Part shown: in pieces, positions 1 to 11,103 of the stretch
How positions within the stretch are numbered: the first letter of the stretch is position 1
Layout of the letters: the number at the start of each line of letters is the position of its first letter
Assembly: GCA_963920575.1 (NCBI GenBank)
Contig: OY986969.1
Coordinates: 6,210,001 to 6,274,000 of the forward strand
Length of the DNA: 64,000 bases
Source of the DNA: Narthecium ossifragum
Lineage: Eukaryota; Streptophyta; Magnoliopsida; Dioscoreales; Nartheciaceae
Direction of reading: 5' to 3'
Notes under the pieces: generated by a model
Database searches by the model: none
What the model was told of the DNA's origin: nothing
What the model saw: only the letters and a program-made list of their open reading frames with translations
Made by a program: the position numbers and the translations under genes

Positions 1-21
1 GTGGAGGGCCGGGGTGTTACA

Positions 22-93
22 GTATGGTATCAGAGCCGGTTCCAAGCCGAAAATTGTGTCAGCGAGGACGCTGGGCCTCCAAGAGGGGTGGAT
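22..93 (+). other. TRIM internal region 1 (PBS and polypurine tract)
   Basis: The 72 bp between two TRIM LTRs hold a primer binding site matching the 3' end of plant initiator methionine tRNA (TGGTATCAGAGCC, 25-37) and a purine-rich tract ending GAGGGGTGGAT (up to 93) just before the next LTR. The copy at 5041-5112 has the same length and layout, with a G-to-A change in the PBS. Confidence 0.85.
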
Positions 94-479
94 TGTGAGG
101 CCCGCTGGGTCTACCGTGGGACAAGATGCCTGCGCCTGGAGGGCGGGGCTGAGTCGGGTAGCCGGGTAAGCAATCCCACAACGCCTGGGTATGGTCCGGG
201 GTTCGATATAAGTATATAGTAAGCCCTTAATAGACACAACGTGTTTTAAAGCCATGCTGGCAGTGATCCGTCAGAAAACTCCCTGGTTATGTGAGGACCC
301 GTCCCTCTACTCCTGTGGCTCGTCGTGGACCTCAAGGGCAATTTAGTAAATTGCGCCGTGTCGGCTAGTTTCACACCCGCGTGGGCACACACTGACCATG
401 TTTGTGGTAATGTTTGGCTAGAATGGTTAGTGGGACCTGGGATCGAAAGATCCGGGCTTGGTCTTAAGTTTTAGCCCAA

Positions 480-1320
480 GTCCGGCTTCCTGCGAAAGAC
501 GGATCGATCCTTCCTTGCTAGAGGGATCGATCGGTCAATGCCAGGTAGTCGGATCGTTAAGAAGGATCGATCGCTCCTCTTTGGACGGATCGATCACTCT
601 CTTGGGACGAATCGATCCTGCTTAAGTCGGTTCGTTTGTCTATAAAACGGACGTAACCTTCTTCCTTGAATCTCTTTTGAAATCTGAGTTCTTGAGCTGA
701 GATTTTCTGGATTTCGAAGAGGTTGTGGACGATCCAAGGCCTAGCAGCTGGGATTGAAACTGCTATTGCATAGGTAGGGATCCTACCTACAATTCTTCCG
801 GGTTTTTGGAAATTTTTCCGGTTGTCTGTGATCTTTTGCTTAGATCTTGTTATACACTTGTTAGATTATAGTATTTCCATCGGTTTTGAACTAGTGATCC
901 TTCGTACTACTAGATCTCAGGTTTTGGTGGGATTTGGTGGAGTTTTCCGACGGTATTTCTCACCGGAGGGTTGCCGAAGAACCCATCGTGATCGATCCTT
1001 CTGTGAGAGGGATCGAACCTTCTTTGTTGGTCATGCTGAACCCGAGCAGGATCGATCATTCTCGGATGAGGACAATCGATCCTTGGGCCTTGGGTAGCAT
1101 GGGATCTCCCTCGTCGCGAGTAGGATCGATCGTCCCTTGGGGGGAAGGATCGATCCTCCCTGGCAAGGCAGTGAGGATGTTCCCAATCGCGAGTAAGATC
1201 GATCGTCCCTTGAGGGGATGGATCGATCTTACTCGGCACGATATGGAGAGATTCTTCTCTGCCATTAGTAGGATCGATCGGCCCTTGGGGAGAAGGATCG
1301 ATCCGTCTACGGCAGAGAGA
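480..1320 (+). repeat. Cluster of GATCGATC palindromes in solo LTR
   Basis: More than a dozen short palindromes of the type GGATCGATCC, GGATCGATCG or AATCGATCC are spread on both sides of the TATA box (about 489-612 and 985-1310). Spacing is irregular, mostly 15-60 bp, and the sequence between them is unrelated. This is an interspersed motif cluster and not a tandem satellite or CRISPR array. Confidence 0.8.
641..647 (+). promoter_or_regulatory. Probable LTR TATA box
   Basis: TATAAAA lies about 350 bp into the forward solo LTR, followed by pyrimidine-rich sequence (about 655-680). This placement fits the U3/R boundary of a plant Ty3/Gypsy LTR. The matching position in the reverse-strand B-type LTRs was not checked base by base. 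Confidence 0.5.
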
Positions 1321-1589
1321 GAAATTCTTCTTGGTTTTACCCACGGGGCTTTGCATGTACAGTTTTCTTTACTGTCTTATACCTGATATATATGTTTAAG
1401 CATGTTAGTCCCATATTATGGGCAGTGGTGAACCGGGGGAGTGATGACTCCCGGGATGTTTAGAATAAACGGGCGGGTAGCCCTACAGCTTTCCCTGGCC
1501 TTGCATGCCGGCGTGTGCCGAGGGCTTTATCTGTGATATCTGTAAGCTGTTATTTGCGGGGCTGCTTCCCGGTGCAGGTGTTGTGGTGG

Positions 1590-3899
1590 TGTCGCGCCCT
1601 GACCCGCGAAAGCCCAACCGGGCCGGGCGACGTGAACCGGAACCTAACGAATCGCGGAAAAAGCTGGCGAGGGTTCCCTCTAACCTATTGGTCTCCCTAA
1701 CAATTCACCAAAAGCACCCTCAATTACAAGACATTAATTTAATGAAACCTCGAATCATATATTACAAACCCAAAAAGATTTAATATACATATCCTCGGAG
1801 AAGGGAAGATTCAAATACAACATTTATACTCCCGTAGGAGGCTATCTAACATAGGGTAAAACCAGTAAATGATCACCACCTCTCAGACTCCGCCTGGCGC
1901 CGCCGCACCGCCGACCAACTGTCCGGTAGGGGCCACAGAAGAAGAACTGACGCCTGCACCTGCAAAACGCAGCCCGGGTAGGAGTGAGCATAAAGCTCAG
2001 TAGGGTTCTACACTACGCCACACAGAAGGATGAGGGAAACGCAACAATATCGCCCTCAAGCAAAGACTGGGTGTACACAGTGGCCCCATAACCCCACCGC
2101 GTGTCCCTGAAGAGAGGCCTCAGTCATGTCTCCCAGCCGAACTGGTAACATACTGGGTCGCCTTCAGCGAGGCAGGAAACCAGCACTGCCATCTCACTAG
2201 CAGGAAACCAACACTGCTAGGCGGGCAACCAACACCGCTGAGTAGGCACACCCTCTACCCAAGAGACAGTGAACCGGACACCAGCTACACCTCAACACTC
2301 GGCTCGAGGCCGATACGACCTCCATAATCATCAAGCAACATGTGTACCAGTCATCTAAGCCTACCATCGAATCGACTGGACACCACAATTTGAACCGGGT
2401 CCAAACTACCCAACCCCGGTCCTAGGGCTAAGTCCGAGCTTCCAGCCTCGGGACGGCGACGCACAGTTCACCCACGCCCTAACCATGCAACTAATGCACA
2501 ACAGAGAATGCATGCTATGAACATACACAAACAGAAGATAGGCATGCAACAGTATGTTAAGGATAGCATACAAGTCAACCGGATCGCTGCAGCGGTTCTA
2601 CCAACCGCTGCCAGCCAATCCGCAGCGGGTCCCGGCATTATGACGATACCCCGACCGTCAACCGCAGACTCCTGCAACGGGAAGCAACCCCGAAAACGCT
2701 GATGAACAGTAAAAATATAATATTATAATCCGACATATAATATTATATTTAAAACACCAAAAGTTCTCTACTAAAGGCTAATTGACCCCGTCGATCCGAT
2801 ATCCAAACGACGTCGGATTCAAGATCCAATTTAGCCACCAGTAGATCTACATGCCTGGATCAACATATCCAAAATCCATAAACATCCAACGGTTAGATTA
2901 ACGAAAAAACACTAATCAAAACCGCTAATCAAACTAACTTACCACCTCTTTGCTGCAACTCAGCCCGCCAGTGCGAAAATCATAACATATGAAATCAATT
3001 GGGTTTGAGAGTAGATTCAAAGATCTACAACTCTTATGTTCATTACAACCCAAGATCATGCACTTACTGGCCGGAAAACTCGCCGCAAGCCGACTGTTCT
3101 TCAAGAACAGCAGAAACTGGAAAATCCGAGATTAATCATGCATAAATCCTACTAAAATCTCAACCAAAGTTCATGAAACCTATAACAGAAATTATACTAA
3201 GCAAGATGCATCCAACAACACAAAGATCAGCAAGATCAAACGGCTAGATCAAGAGAAACCCATTAAACAACTCTCGTAGGTAGAAAACCTACCAAACTGC
3301 GCTAATTCTCGGCTGATTCCCCGCAAGCCAGTCACCAACAAGGTTCCAAACCACTTCAGGGATCTTCCTCTCGTCGCCACGGATCCAACGAGCTTTAAAA
3401 CGCGCAAAACGGTGGCCGGAGGAGGGAGAACGGAGGAGAAGAAGCGGCTGCCAGAACAGGGGAAACAGAGCCCGCAGAAGAAGAAGAAGGAAGGAAGGAA
3501 GAAGAAAGAAGAAGAAGAAGGGAAGAAAATGAAGGAAAAGGGAAGGGGAAAGCCGGGGAAGGAGGGGAGGGAAAGTCCTCCCCTTCTGACAGAGGAGAGT
3601 GACGGCCAACGGCGGCCGTCCTCGCGAAGGAAAACCCACCGACTCGCTCACGAGTCCGATCGATCTCTCCTAGGAGCGATCGATCGCTCACGGGCCGCCA
3701 GCTGCCCAAAAGCAAGCTTCTGCGCGCCCGAGCTGGGATCTTCTGATTCCGGGTCCACCTAACCATTCTAATCAAGCACTAACACAAACAAGGTCAGTGT
3801 GTGCACACGCGGGTGTGAAACAAAAGAACAATGCGTAATTTACCAAATTGCCCTTGTGGTCTACAACGAGCCATAGGGGTAGAGGGACAGGTCCTCACA
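1590..3899 (-). mobile_element. Solo LTR, reverse, nested in the forward solo LTR
   Basis: Read on the plus strand it runs from TGTCGCGCCCTGACC to GTCCTCACA, the reverse complement of a B-type LTR. The 5 bp GGTGG is repeated exactly at 1585-1589 and 3900-3904, which proves a separate insertion followed by LTR-LTR recombination. The length is 2310 bp. A purine-rich low-complexity run (about 3415-3560) is the complement of a pyrimidine stretch in the LTR transcript direction. Open frames across this run are compositional and not genes. Confidence 0.9.
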
Positions 3900-5451
3900 G
3901 GTGGACTATTGACAGTTGGTGGTGGTACCACTGCAGCAGCTCCTAGACCTTATTTACCTGTTCACCACCCCGGGCCGGCAGGGTGCCGTGCCCAGACCTT
4001 GTTTGATATATAATCACATACTGTTGCATGCTTATCTGTATATTCATGCGTGTGCTCATAACATGCATTGCTTTGTGCATTAGTTGCATCTGTGTAGGAC
4101 GTTGGCGATCGGTTGATCGCCGATCCGGGGCTTTCGGGTAGCCCGGATCTAGCTCTAGGACCGTTGCGGGTAGCTTGGTCCAGGACTCGATTTGTAGTAT
4201 TCAGTCGATTTCGATGGTAGGGTTAGATGACCTGAATACGTGTGGTTTGATGTTTAGATGTCGTGTCGACTCCAAGTTGTACCTGAGGTATAGCTGGAGT
4301 CCGGTGTTCTTAAACTCTTGGGAGGAGGAGTGCCTACCCAGCGGTGTCCTGGCCCGCCAAACAGTGTTCTGTGTCCTGTTGAGAGTATGCAGTGTTTTGG
4401 GTCTGCGTTCACAGACTTCCGGTAGGGTTATGGGACCCTTGTATACACCTATGATAGACTTGGGGGCGGCACTGTTGTGTTCCCTCCTTTGTAAGTGTCG
4501 TAGTGTAGTATCCCTGCTGAGCTTAGTGCTCACTCCTACCCGGGCTGCGTTTTGCAGGTGCTGGCGCTAGCTCTTCTTCGGTCGCCCCTACCGGGTAGGT
4601 GTTTGGTGACGTGGCGGCGTCTGACGGTGCTTGAGGAGCGGCGATCTCAATTTTACCCTTTTGTTATAGATAGTCTCCTACGAGAGTGTTAAATGTATAA
4701 TTTCCCTGTTTTGAGGTTTGTGAATGTTTGTATAATACATGATGATTATGAATTGCTAGGGAGACCACTACGATTAGAGGGAAACCTCGCCAAAATTTCC
4801 GCAGTAGGTTAGGTTCCGGTTCACGTCGCCCGGCCCGGTTGGGCCTACGCGGGTCGTGGCGCGACATTAAGCGTGCTTGACCTGGAGTAGTCACACGATG
4901 GGTGACCTACTGTGAAGTTTTTCCAGATTTCTGCGTTGAGCCAAAAGCGGACAATATTGTGTCGGGTGGGGCCCTCGGGTGGATCTTGATCAGACCGGGA
5001 GCCCGTGGGTCGGGGCCCAGTGGAGGGCCGGGGTGTTACAGTATGATATCAGAGCCGGTTCCCAGCATGAAATTATGCCAGAGAGGACGCTGGGCCTCCA
5101 AGGGGGGTGGATTGTGAGGCCCGCTGGGTCTACCGTGGGACAAGATGCCTGCGTCTGGAGAGCGAGGCTAAGTCGGGTAGCCGGGTAAGCAATCTCACAA
5201 CGCCTGGGTATGGTACGAGATTCGATATAAGTATATAGTAAGCCCTTAATAGGCACAACGCGTTTTAAAGCCGTGCTGGCAGTGATCCGTCAGAAAACTC
5301 CAACGTTAAGCGTGCTCGACCTGGAGTAGTCACACGATGGGTGACCTAATGGGAAGTTTTCCCAGATTTCTGCGGTGAGCTAAAAGCGGACAATATTGTG
5401 TCGGACCGGGAGCCCGCGGGGCGGGGCCCAGTGGAGGGCCGAGGTGTTACA

Positions 5452-6786
5452 AAACCAACACTGCATACTCACAAACAGGAAACTTGCACTGCTAGGTGGG
5501 AAACGACACCACTGAGTAGACAAACCCTCTACTCAATAGTTATAGAACACCGGACATCGCCTACACCTCAGAACTCGGCTCGAGACCGACACGACCTCTA
5601 AACATCAATCAATATGTATTCAAGTCATCTAAGCCTATCATTGATATCGACTGAATACTACCATCCAAATCTGGACCAAGTTACCCACCACGGTCCTAGA
5701 GCTAAATTCGAGCTACCCGAAAGCTTCGGATCGCCGATCAACCCATCGCCCACGCCCTATCCTTATGCATCTAATACACAATCAAAAGATGTATGCTATG
5801 AACACACACAGATAAGCAGGTAAGCATGCAACACATGTGATGATATAATAAACAAGGTCTTGGCTCGGCACTCTGCCGGCCCGGGGTGGTGAACAGATAT
5901 GTAAGGTTGGGGAACTGCTGCAGCAGTAACACCGCCAGCTGCCGCCCAGTTCATAAGAGAGACAATTAATGGGAAGCAGTCCCGGCTAACTAGCCAAACA
6001 GCAATATAATAATATTATATTCAAAGCTTAGGGCCAACTTAAGGCCCGTTTAGTCTACAGTAAACCTCGAAAAATCCTATCTTTTAATATAGCCGTCCGA
6101 TTGACATGAAACTTTATATGCCCACCAAACAACATACCCCGAATCACATACTCAAAAATCGGACCGATCGGATAAAAGCAAACCAATGAAAATCTATAAT
6201 TTCGGTTAAATCTCATATATGATAAACCCAATAAAATCCTTTTGAAAATAACTTTTATTTAAACCAAACTTCGCAGATCACACCTAAATATCACTAAGAT
6301 CATCCCCTCGAAAAATTAGATCCATTTAACAACAAAAAACCACTTAATTACACTAATTAAGATGACTGTCCGATTTCCGCACAGACATCCCATTTAATTC
6401 ATCAACAAATGTACGTAAATCCCAAAATCATTAAACCGGTTGGAAATGAAAGATAACTCATATATCTACCACTTTAATTCAGAATACCAACTCAGATCAT
6501 GTATATACATCTCGGAAATCACATTAGAACACCACTGTTCTAATTAAACCAGGAAATTCGAAAATAGCATATGGAAAACTTGCTTAAATCCATATCAAAT
6601 CAAAACCAAATCCTACCAAACTTTAATCAGATGATAATCAAGCTATCAAGCATCAACTAGCATACTTTAATTGAAGAACAATCAATACAACCACGAAGAA
6701 CACCTAATCTAAGGTTTAAAGAAGAAGCATACCAAACCACGCTAATCCACGTTTGATTCTCAATCAAACCGTCCAAGGAGGGTGTA
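5452..6786 (-). mobile_element. LTR fragment of an older chromovirus, reverse (part 1)
   Basis: The sequence aligns in reverse with other Tekay-type LTRs here: it shares blocks such as ACCTCAGAACTCGGCTCGAG and the CGGTCCTAGAGCTAAATTCG region. It resumes after element A at 24911 and ends at 25393. The TRIM array sits at its left edge, so its far end is outside the window. No coding sequence is seen. The stretch 6000-6700 is AT-rich with nothing else recognisable. Confidence 0.7.
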
Positions 6787-7723
6787 TGTGAGGGCCCGTC
6801 TCTCTGACCTGGCTCGACCGCGTGGGTCGAGAGCCGGTTTCCTGTTGGTTTGGTTCCGCGTCGGGCACGATCGGGCGATCGTGTGGCGGTTTGGACCCCG
6901 GGGGCATTTTGGTAAATATTCCCTCCGGTGGTCGGTTTCACACCCGCGTTCCACACACTGACTTTGATTGATGTATGTGCTTGATTAGAATCCCTAGGGT
7001 GCGTCCGATCGGAGGATCGGAGCTCGATCGGGAAAGATCGAATTGGACGGCTGAGATAGATCTGGATTTTCTATATAAGCCAAGTCCCTTTCTCTCTTTC
7101 CTTCTCTCCTTCACCTGTCGTTCTCTTCCCTTCTCTCTCTCTCCTTCGGCTGAGGTAGGGTTTGGAGATTTGGTTTTCGGAGCTCGGAGCTCGGATCTTG
7201 GTGGCTTGACCAGCGGGACGCGTGGAGGAGCTACCCTACTCGCTCAAGTAGGTGTTTCTACCTCGATCCTTGGATCGGGTTCTCCTAGGATATGTTTTAT
7301 GTACTTTCACTGTAGGAATACATGTTAGAATGCTTTGTAGCTCCTTGTATATGTGATGTTGTTCAACTTCGGTATTCCTACGTTGAGATTTCTGTATTCT
7401 AACGGTTGGTTTCCGTATTATCGCCGTTTTGTCGGTTTTTGTCCATTTGGACCTAGATAAGAGATTTAATCGTCAAAAACTGGATTTCTTCACTCCATGA
7501 GCTTCCCCTTTGCTAAATACACTTGCTTGTATAAATCTGTATATTGGGACTTAGACATTGTACTACTTGATGATATATATTATGATTGAATCTGTTTAGC
7601 CTCTGGAATATATTTGTTTAAATTTTTTGTCTTTTCCGCTTTGTACCGCGCCGGTTGATGATGAATAGTGATAGGAACCCTCATGCCCCGTCCTGGATGG
7701 GTTTTCTGGGTCGGGGTGTGACA
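6787..7723 (+). repeat. 5' LTR of element A
   Basis: The LTR starts TGTGAGGGCCCG and ends GGTCGGGGTGTGACA. A TATA box is at 7072-7078, followed by a CT-rich run that may mark the transcription start. Compared with the solo LTR at 26098-28375, it lacks a block of about 1.35 kb; the missing segment is bordered by TTG on both sides in the longer copy. The 3' LTR has the same deletion, so the short form was already present in the copy that transposed. Confidence 0.92.
7072..7078 (+). promoter_or_regulatory. TATA box of element A 5' LTR
   Basis: TATATAA is followed within 15-70 bp by a CT-rich stretch (about 7085-7145). The same arrangement occurs in the 3' LTR (24267-24273) and in the long solo LTR (26382-26388), so it is conserved in the family. 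Confidence 0.7.
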
Positions 7724-7726
7724 ACT

Positions 7727-7741
7727 TGGTATCAGAGCAGG
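7727..7741 (+). other. Primer binding site of element A
   Basis: TGGTATCAGAGCAGG lies 3 bp after the 5' LTR. This is the usual plant initiator-Met tRNA primer site. It fixes the LTR end and the element's orientation. Confidence 0.9.
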
Positions 7742-7926
7742 CTGTAGGTCCCAGGGATAGGATTAGGCTTGCGGTTAAGGTTTTGAGCGCGGTTTGGGAT
7801 AGTTCTAGGAGTAGAGCATCCCTGTGTGCTTGACTGTGCTCATGTGTGTTATGCTTTTATTTATTGATTGCTGCTGTGTTTTGTTTTCTTACGGGTGGAC
7901 ACTTGTCGTCTCTGATAAACGTGCAG

Positions 7927-8603
7927 ATGCCAGGGAGCAGGGCTAGCTGTCCAGTGTTGGGTCAGGGTACCGCGCGCGACCAGCGCGCTGCCTGACGGGC
8001 CTTAGGGGCCAACACAACCGTGCCCCCGTGTACCTGCACGAGAGCCAGAGCCGATGATTAAGGTTGTGCTAGAGGAGGATGCTTCGTTCATCGCCGAGGA
8101 GGTCTCTCCTCCACTCGACCAGCGTGCTGTTGCGACAGCGGTGGTCGACTTCCAGAGGCTGAACCCTCCTAGGTTCAGTGGTACTGGAGGCGACCCAGCG
8201 GTGGCGGACGACTGGCTGGAGGGAGTCAGCCACGTCCTTGACACTCTGTTCGTCCAGGATGACCGAGTTAGGGTCAGACTTGCCGCGTTCCAGCTCGACG
8301 GGGACGCTTTGGACTGGTGGCGCTCTTTCCAGTCCGCCAGGGACGGGAGTGACCCATCGTGGGCCGTGTTTCGTTCGTCGTTTCTCGGCGCGTACTTTCT
8401 CCGCAGTGCGCGCTCGGCCCTTGTCCGTGAATACCAGGCCCTTTCTCAGGGTACTCAGTCGGTTGTTCAGTACGCGGCTAGGTTCACGAGAATCGCCAGA
8501 TTTGCCGGGGCGGTGTCGGCGGATCCTCTTGCCAGAGCTGAGCAATTCCAGTGGGGGCTTAGGCCCGAGCTCAGGCATCTGATCGCGGCTCAGCGATCCA
8601 GCA
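7927..8603 (+). pseudogene. Element A gag, N-terminal part (broken)
   Basis: This is the retrotransposon capsid (gag) region. An ATG at 7927 opens a short frame that ends in TGA at 7993. The main gag frame (seen from 8054) is shifted relative to it, so at least one frameshift lies between. The Retrotrans_gag region is recognisable by DDRVRVRLAAFQLDGDALDWW and its continuation to about 8600. Element B then interrupts it at the CAGCA target site. The reading frame resumes in phase after 19875. No product is expected. Confidence 0.85.
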
Positions 8604-11029
8604 TGTCGCGCCCCGACCCGCGAAAGCCCAACCGGGCCGGGCGACGCGAACCGAAACCAATCAAACGCGGACGAAAAGCTGGCGAGGGTTCCCTTTACCC
8701 TATTGGTCTCCCTAACAGTTTACCAAAAGCACCCCCAATTTAAAAGACAGTATAATAATGAAGCCTCGAACCACAGATTTAAAACTCAAAAAGGTTTAAT
8801 ATACATATCCTCGGAGAGGGGGGAGTTCAAATACAACATTACTCCAGTAGGAGACTATCTAATATAGGATAAAAACAGTAAAGGATCACCACCTCTCAGA
8901 CTCCGCCTGGCGCCGCCGCGCCGCCAACCAACTGCCCGGTAGGGGCCAAGGAAGAAGAACTGACGCCTGCACCTGCAAAACGCAGCCCTGGTAGGAGTGA
9001 GCACTAAGCTCAGTAGGGATCTACACTACGACACACAGAAGGAAGAGGGAAACGCAACAGTGTCGCCCTCAAGTAGAACCTGGGTGTATACAGGGGTCCC
9101 ATAACCCCACCGCGTGTCCCTGAGGCCTCGATCATGATCTTTCAGCCGGGCTGGTCACATGTCGGGTCACACTCAGTAGCAAGAAACAACACTACTGACT
9201 CTCAACATGACACAGAACACTGTTTGGTGGGAAAAGACACCATTGAGTAGGCAATTCCTCTACTCAAGAGTTTAAGAACGCCGGACACCGGCTACACCTC
9301 AGATCCGACTCGAGGCCGACACGACCTCTACAATCATCAAGCAACAAGTGCACCAGTCATTTAAGCCTATCATCAAGTTTGACTGGACACTACAATTCAA
9401 ACCTGGTCCAAACCACCCAACCCCGGTCCTAGGGCTAAGTCCGAGCTTCCAGCCTCGGGACGGCGACCCAAGGATCACCCATGCCCTAACCAATGCAACT
9501 AATGCACAAATCAACAGTGCATGCTATGACATACACAGATAAGAAGCAAAGCATGCAACAGTATGTCAAGCATCATATAAGTCTACTGGATCGCTGCAGC
9601 GGTACTACCAACCGCTTCCAGCCGATCCGCAGCGGGTCCCGGCATTACGACGGTACCACGACCGTCAACCGCGAACTCCTGCAACGGGAAGCAACCCCAA
9701 AAACCGCTGAATGAACAGTAACAATATAATATTATATTCTGAAATATAATATTATATTCAAACACCCAAAACCTCTACTTAGGGGCTAATTGATCCCGTC
9801 GATCTGACATCCAAACGACGTCGGATTCAAGATCCAACTTAGCCACCAGTAGGTGTATCTACTATGATCAACATATCCACAATTCATAATCATCCAACGG
9901 TTGGATTAACGGGAAAACGCTAATCAAAAATCGCTAAACAACTAACTTAACAATTAATTGCTGCAACGCAACCCTTCAGCAAACAATTCATAAGAAATCG
10001 TAGCCAACTCGGAAAATTACGAAACAAGATGGATTGGAAAGATAACGAATAGTTCTACAACTCTTATGTTTATGAGAAGCAAAGATCATGTACTCACCGG
10101 CCGGAAAACTCGCCGCAAGCCGACTGTTTCTCAAGAACAGCAGAAAACCAGAAATCCGAGACTAATCATACATAAAACCTACTCAAATCTCAACTGATTA
10201 ACATGAAACTTAAATCAGTAATTCTAACAGGTATAGGGAACCCAACAAAGCAAGGATCAACAAGATCCAACGGCTAGATCTAGAGAAAACCCGAAATAAA
10301 CACAGTAGGTATAACCCTACCTAGCTGCGCTTTCCTCGGCTGATTCCTCGCGATTTGATCACCAACAAGCCTCCAAACCACTTCAGGGATCTTCCTCTCG
10401 TTGTCACGAATCCAACGAGCCTTAGAACGCCGGAAAAGATGGCCAGAGGAGGGAGAACGGAGGAGAGCAAGGTGGCTGCCGGAAAACAGGGGAAGAACAT
10501 AGCTTCGGGAGAGAAAGAAGGAAGGAAGAAGAAAGAGAGGAGGAGGAAGAGGAGGGGAAGAAAGGAGGGGAAGAAAGGAGGGGAAAGGGGGAGGGGACAG
10601 CCGGGGGAAGGGGAAAAAAGTGAGGGGAGGGGAGGGAAAGTCTTCCCTCTCTGACAGAGGAGAGCGACGGCCAACGGCGGCCGTCCTCGCGAAGCAGAAA
10701 AAGCCACCGACTCGTAAATGATCGATCCTTCCTCAAGGAAGGATCGATCCTTCATGACGTTCTCACAAGGCTTTCTGGCATGAAAAGGATCGATCCCTTA
10801 GCCAGAGAGAATCGATCCTTTGTGTGCTGAAAGCTAAATTTGGGCAAGAACTCAAGCCCAAGTCCGGATCTTTCGATCCCGGGTCCCACTAACCGTTCTA
10901 ACCAAACACTAACACATACAAGGCCAGTGTGTGCACACGCGGGTGTGAAACAAACCAACAAGGCGCAATTTACCAAATTGCCCTTGCGGTCTACAACGAG
11001 CCACAAGGGTAGAGGGGCAGGTCCTCACA
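8604..11029 (-). repeat. 3' LTR of element B
   Basis: On the plus strand it starts TGTCGCGCCCCGACC and ends GTCCTCACA. On the minus strand it follows the end of pol and a tract like CTTTAAGGGTATTAGGA. It contains the conserved block GACGCCTGCACCTGCAAAAC (about 8960) shared with other LTR families here, a purine-rich run (about 10440-10640), and a palindrome pair around 10718-10815. Confidence 0.9.
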
Positions 11030-11103
11030 TCCTAATACCCTTAAAGGAAATCTCGTCCCGAGATTCGATAAGGGTAGGGCTCGGAACAACAAAAACAGCT
11101 ACA

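Larger units (their letters stand above)
290..4866 (+). mobile_element. Solo LTR of a Tekay-type chromovirus, forward
   Basis: The sequence starts TGTGAGGACCCG and ends GGCGCGACA, and it matches in reverse the LTRs of element B (8604-11029 and 17483-19870). Without the nested solo LTR at 1590-3899 and its TSD it is about 2.26 kb, close to one B-type LTR. No internal region follows. It interrupts the TRIM middle LTR. Only TTA is repeated at its two borders (287-289 and 4867-4869), shorter than the usual 5 bp, so the target duplication has decayed or been trimmed. A TATA box (TATAAAA) lies at 641-647. Many GGATCGATCC-like palindromes flank it. Confidence 0.85.
1..5451 (+). mobile_element. Tandem TRIM retrotransposon array (LTR-int-LTR-int-LTR)
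   Basis: This is a small non-coding LTR element (TRIM/SMART type) with three LTR copies sharing two internal regions. The first LTR is present only as its last 21 bp (ending GGGGTGTTACA). The middle LTR is 94-289 plus 4867-5040, split by a solo LTR. The third LTR is 5113-5451 (339 bp). Each LTR starts TGTGAGGCCCGC and ends GTGTTACA. The two internal regions (22-93 and 5041-5112) are each 72 bp and hold only a primer binding site (TGGTATCAGAGCC at 25-37; one mismatch at 5044-5056) and a purine tract (79-93, 5098-5112). No protein is encoded, so mobilisation would need enzymes from another element. The left edge and left TSD lie outside the window. Confidence 0.85.

Noticed and set aside
25..37. 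tRNA gene fragment
   Set aside because: TGGTATCAGAGCC is the retrotransposon primer binding site complementary to initiator tRNA. No tRNA cloverleaf is present.
480..1320. CRISPR-like array of palindromic repeats
   Set aside because: Repeats are only 8-12 bp, irregularly spaced and inside a plant LTR. CRISPR does not apply to nuclear plant DNA.
3395..3775. Overlapping open frames on both strands (also near 10321-10755, 19131-19596 and 59323-59894)
   Set aside because: They lie in the purine/pyrimidine-rich runs of LTRs. Both strands stay open because of composition, and no domain is visible.
4867..4870. Normal 5 bp TSD for the forward solo LTR
   Set aside because: Only TTA is shared at the two borders. 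GGTTA on the left does not match TTAAG on the right.
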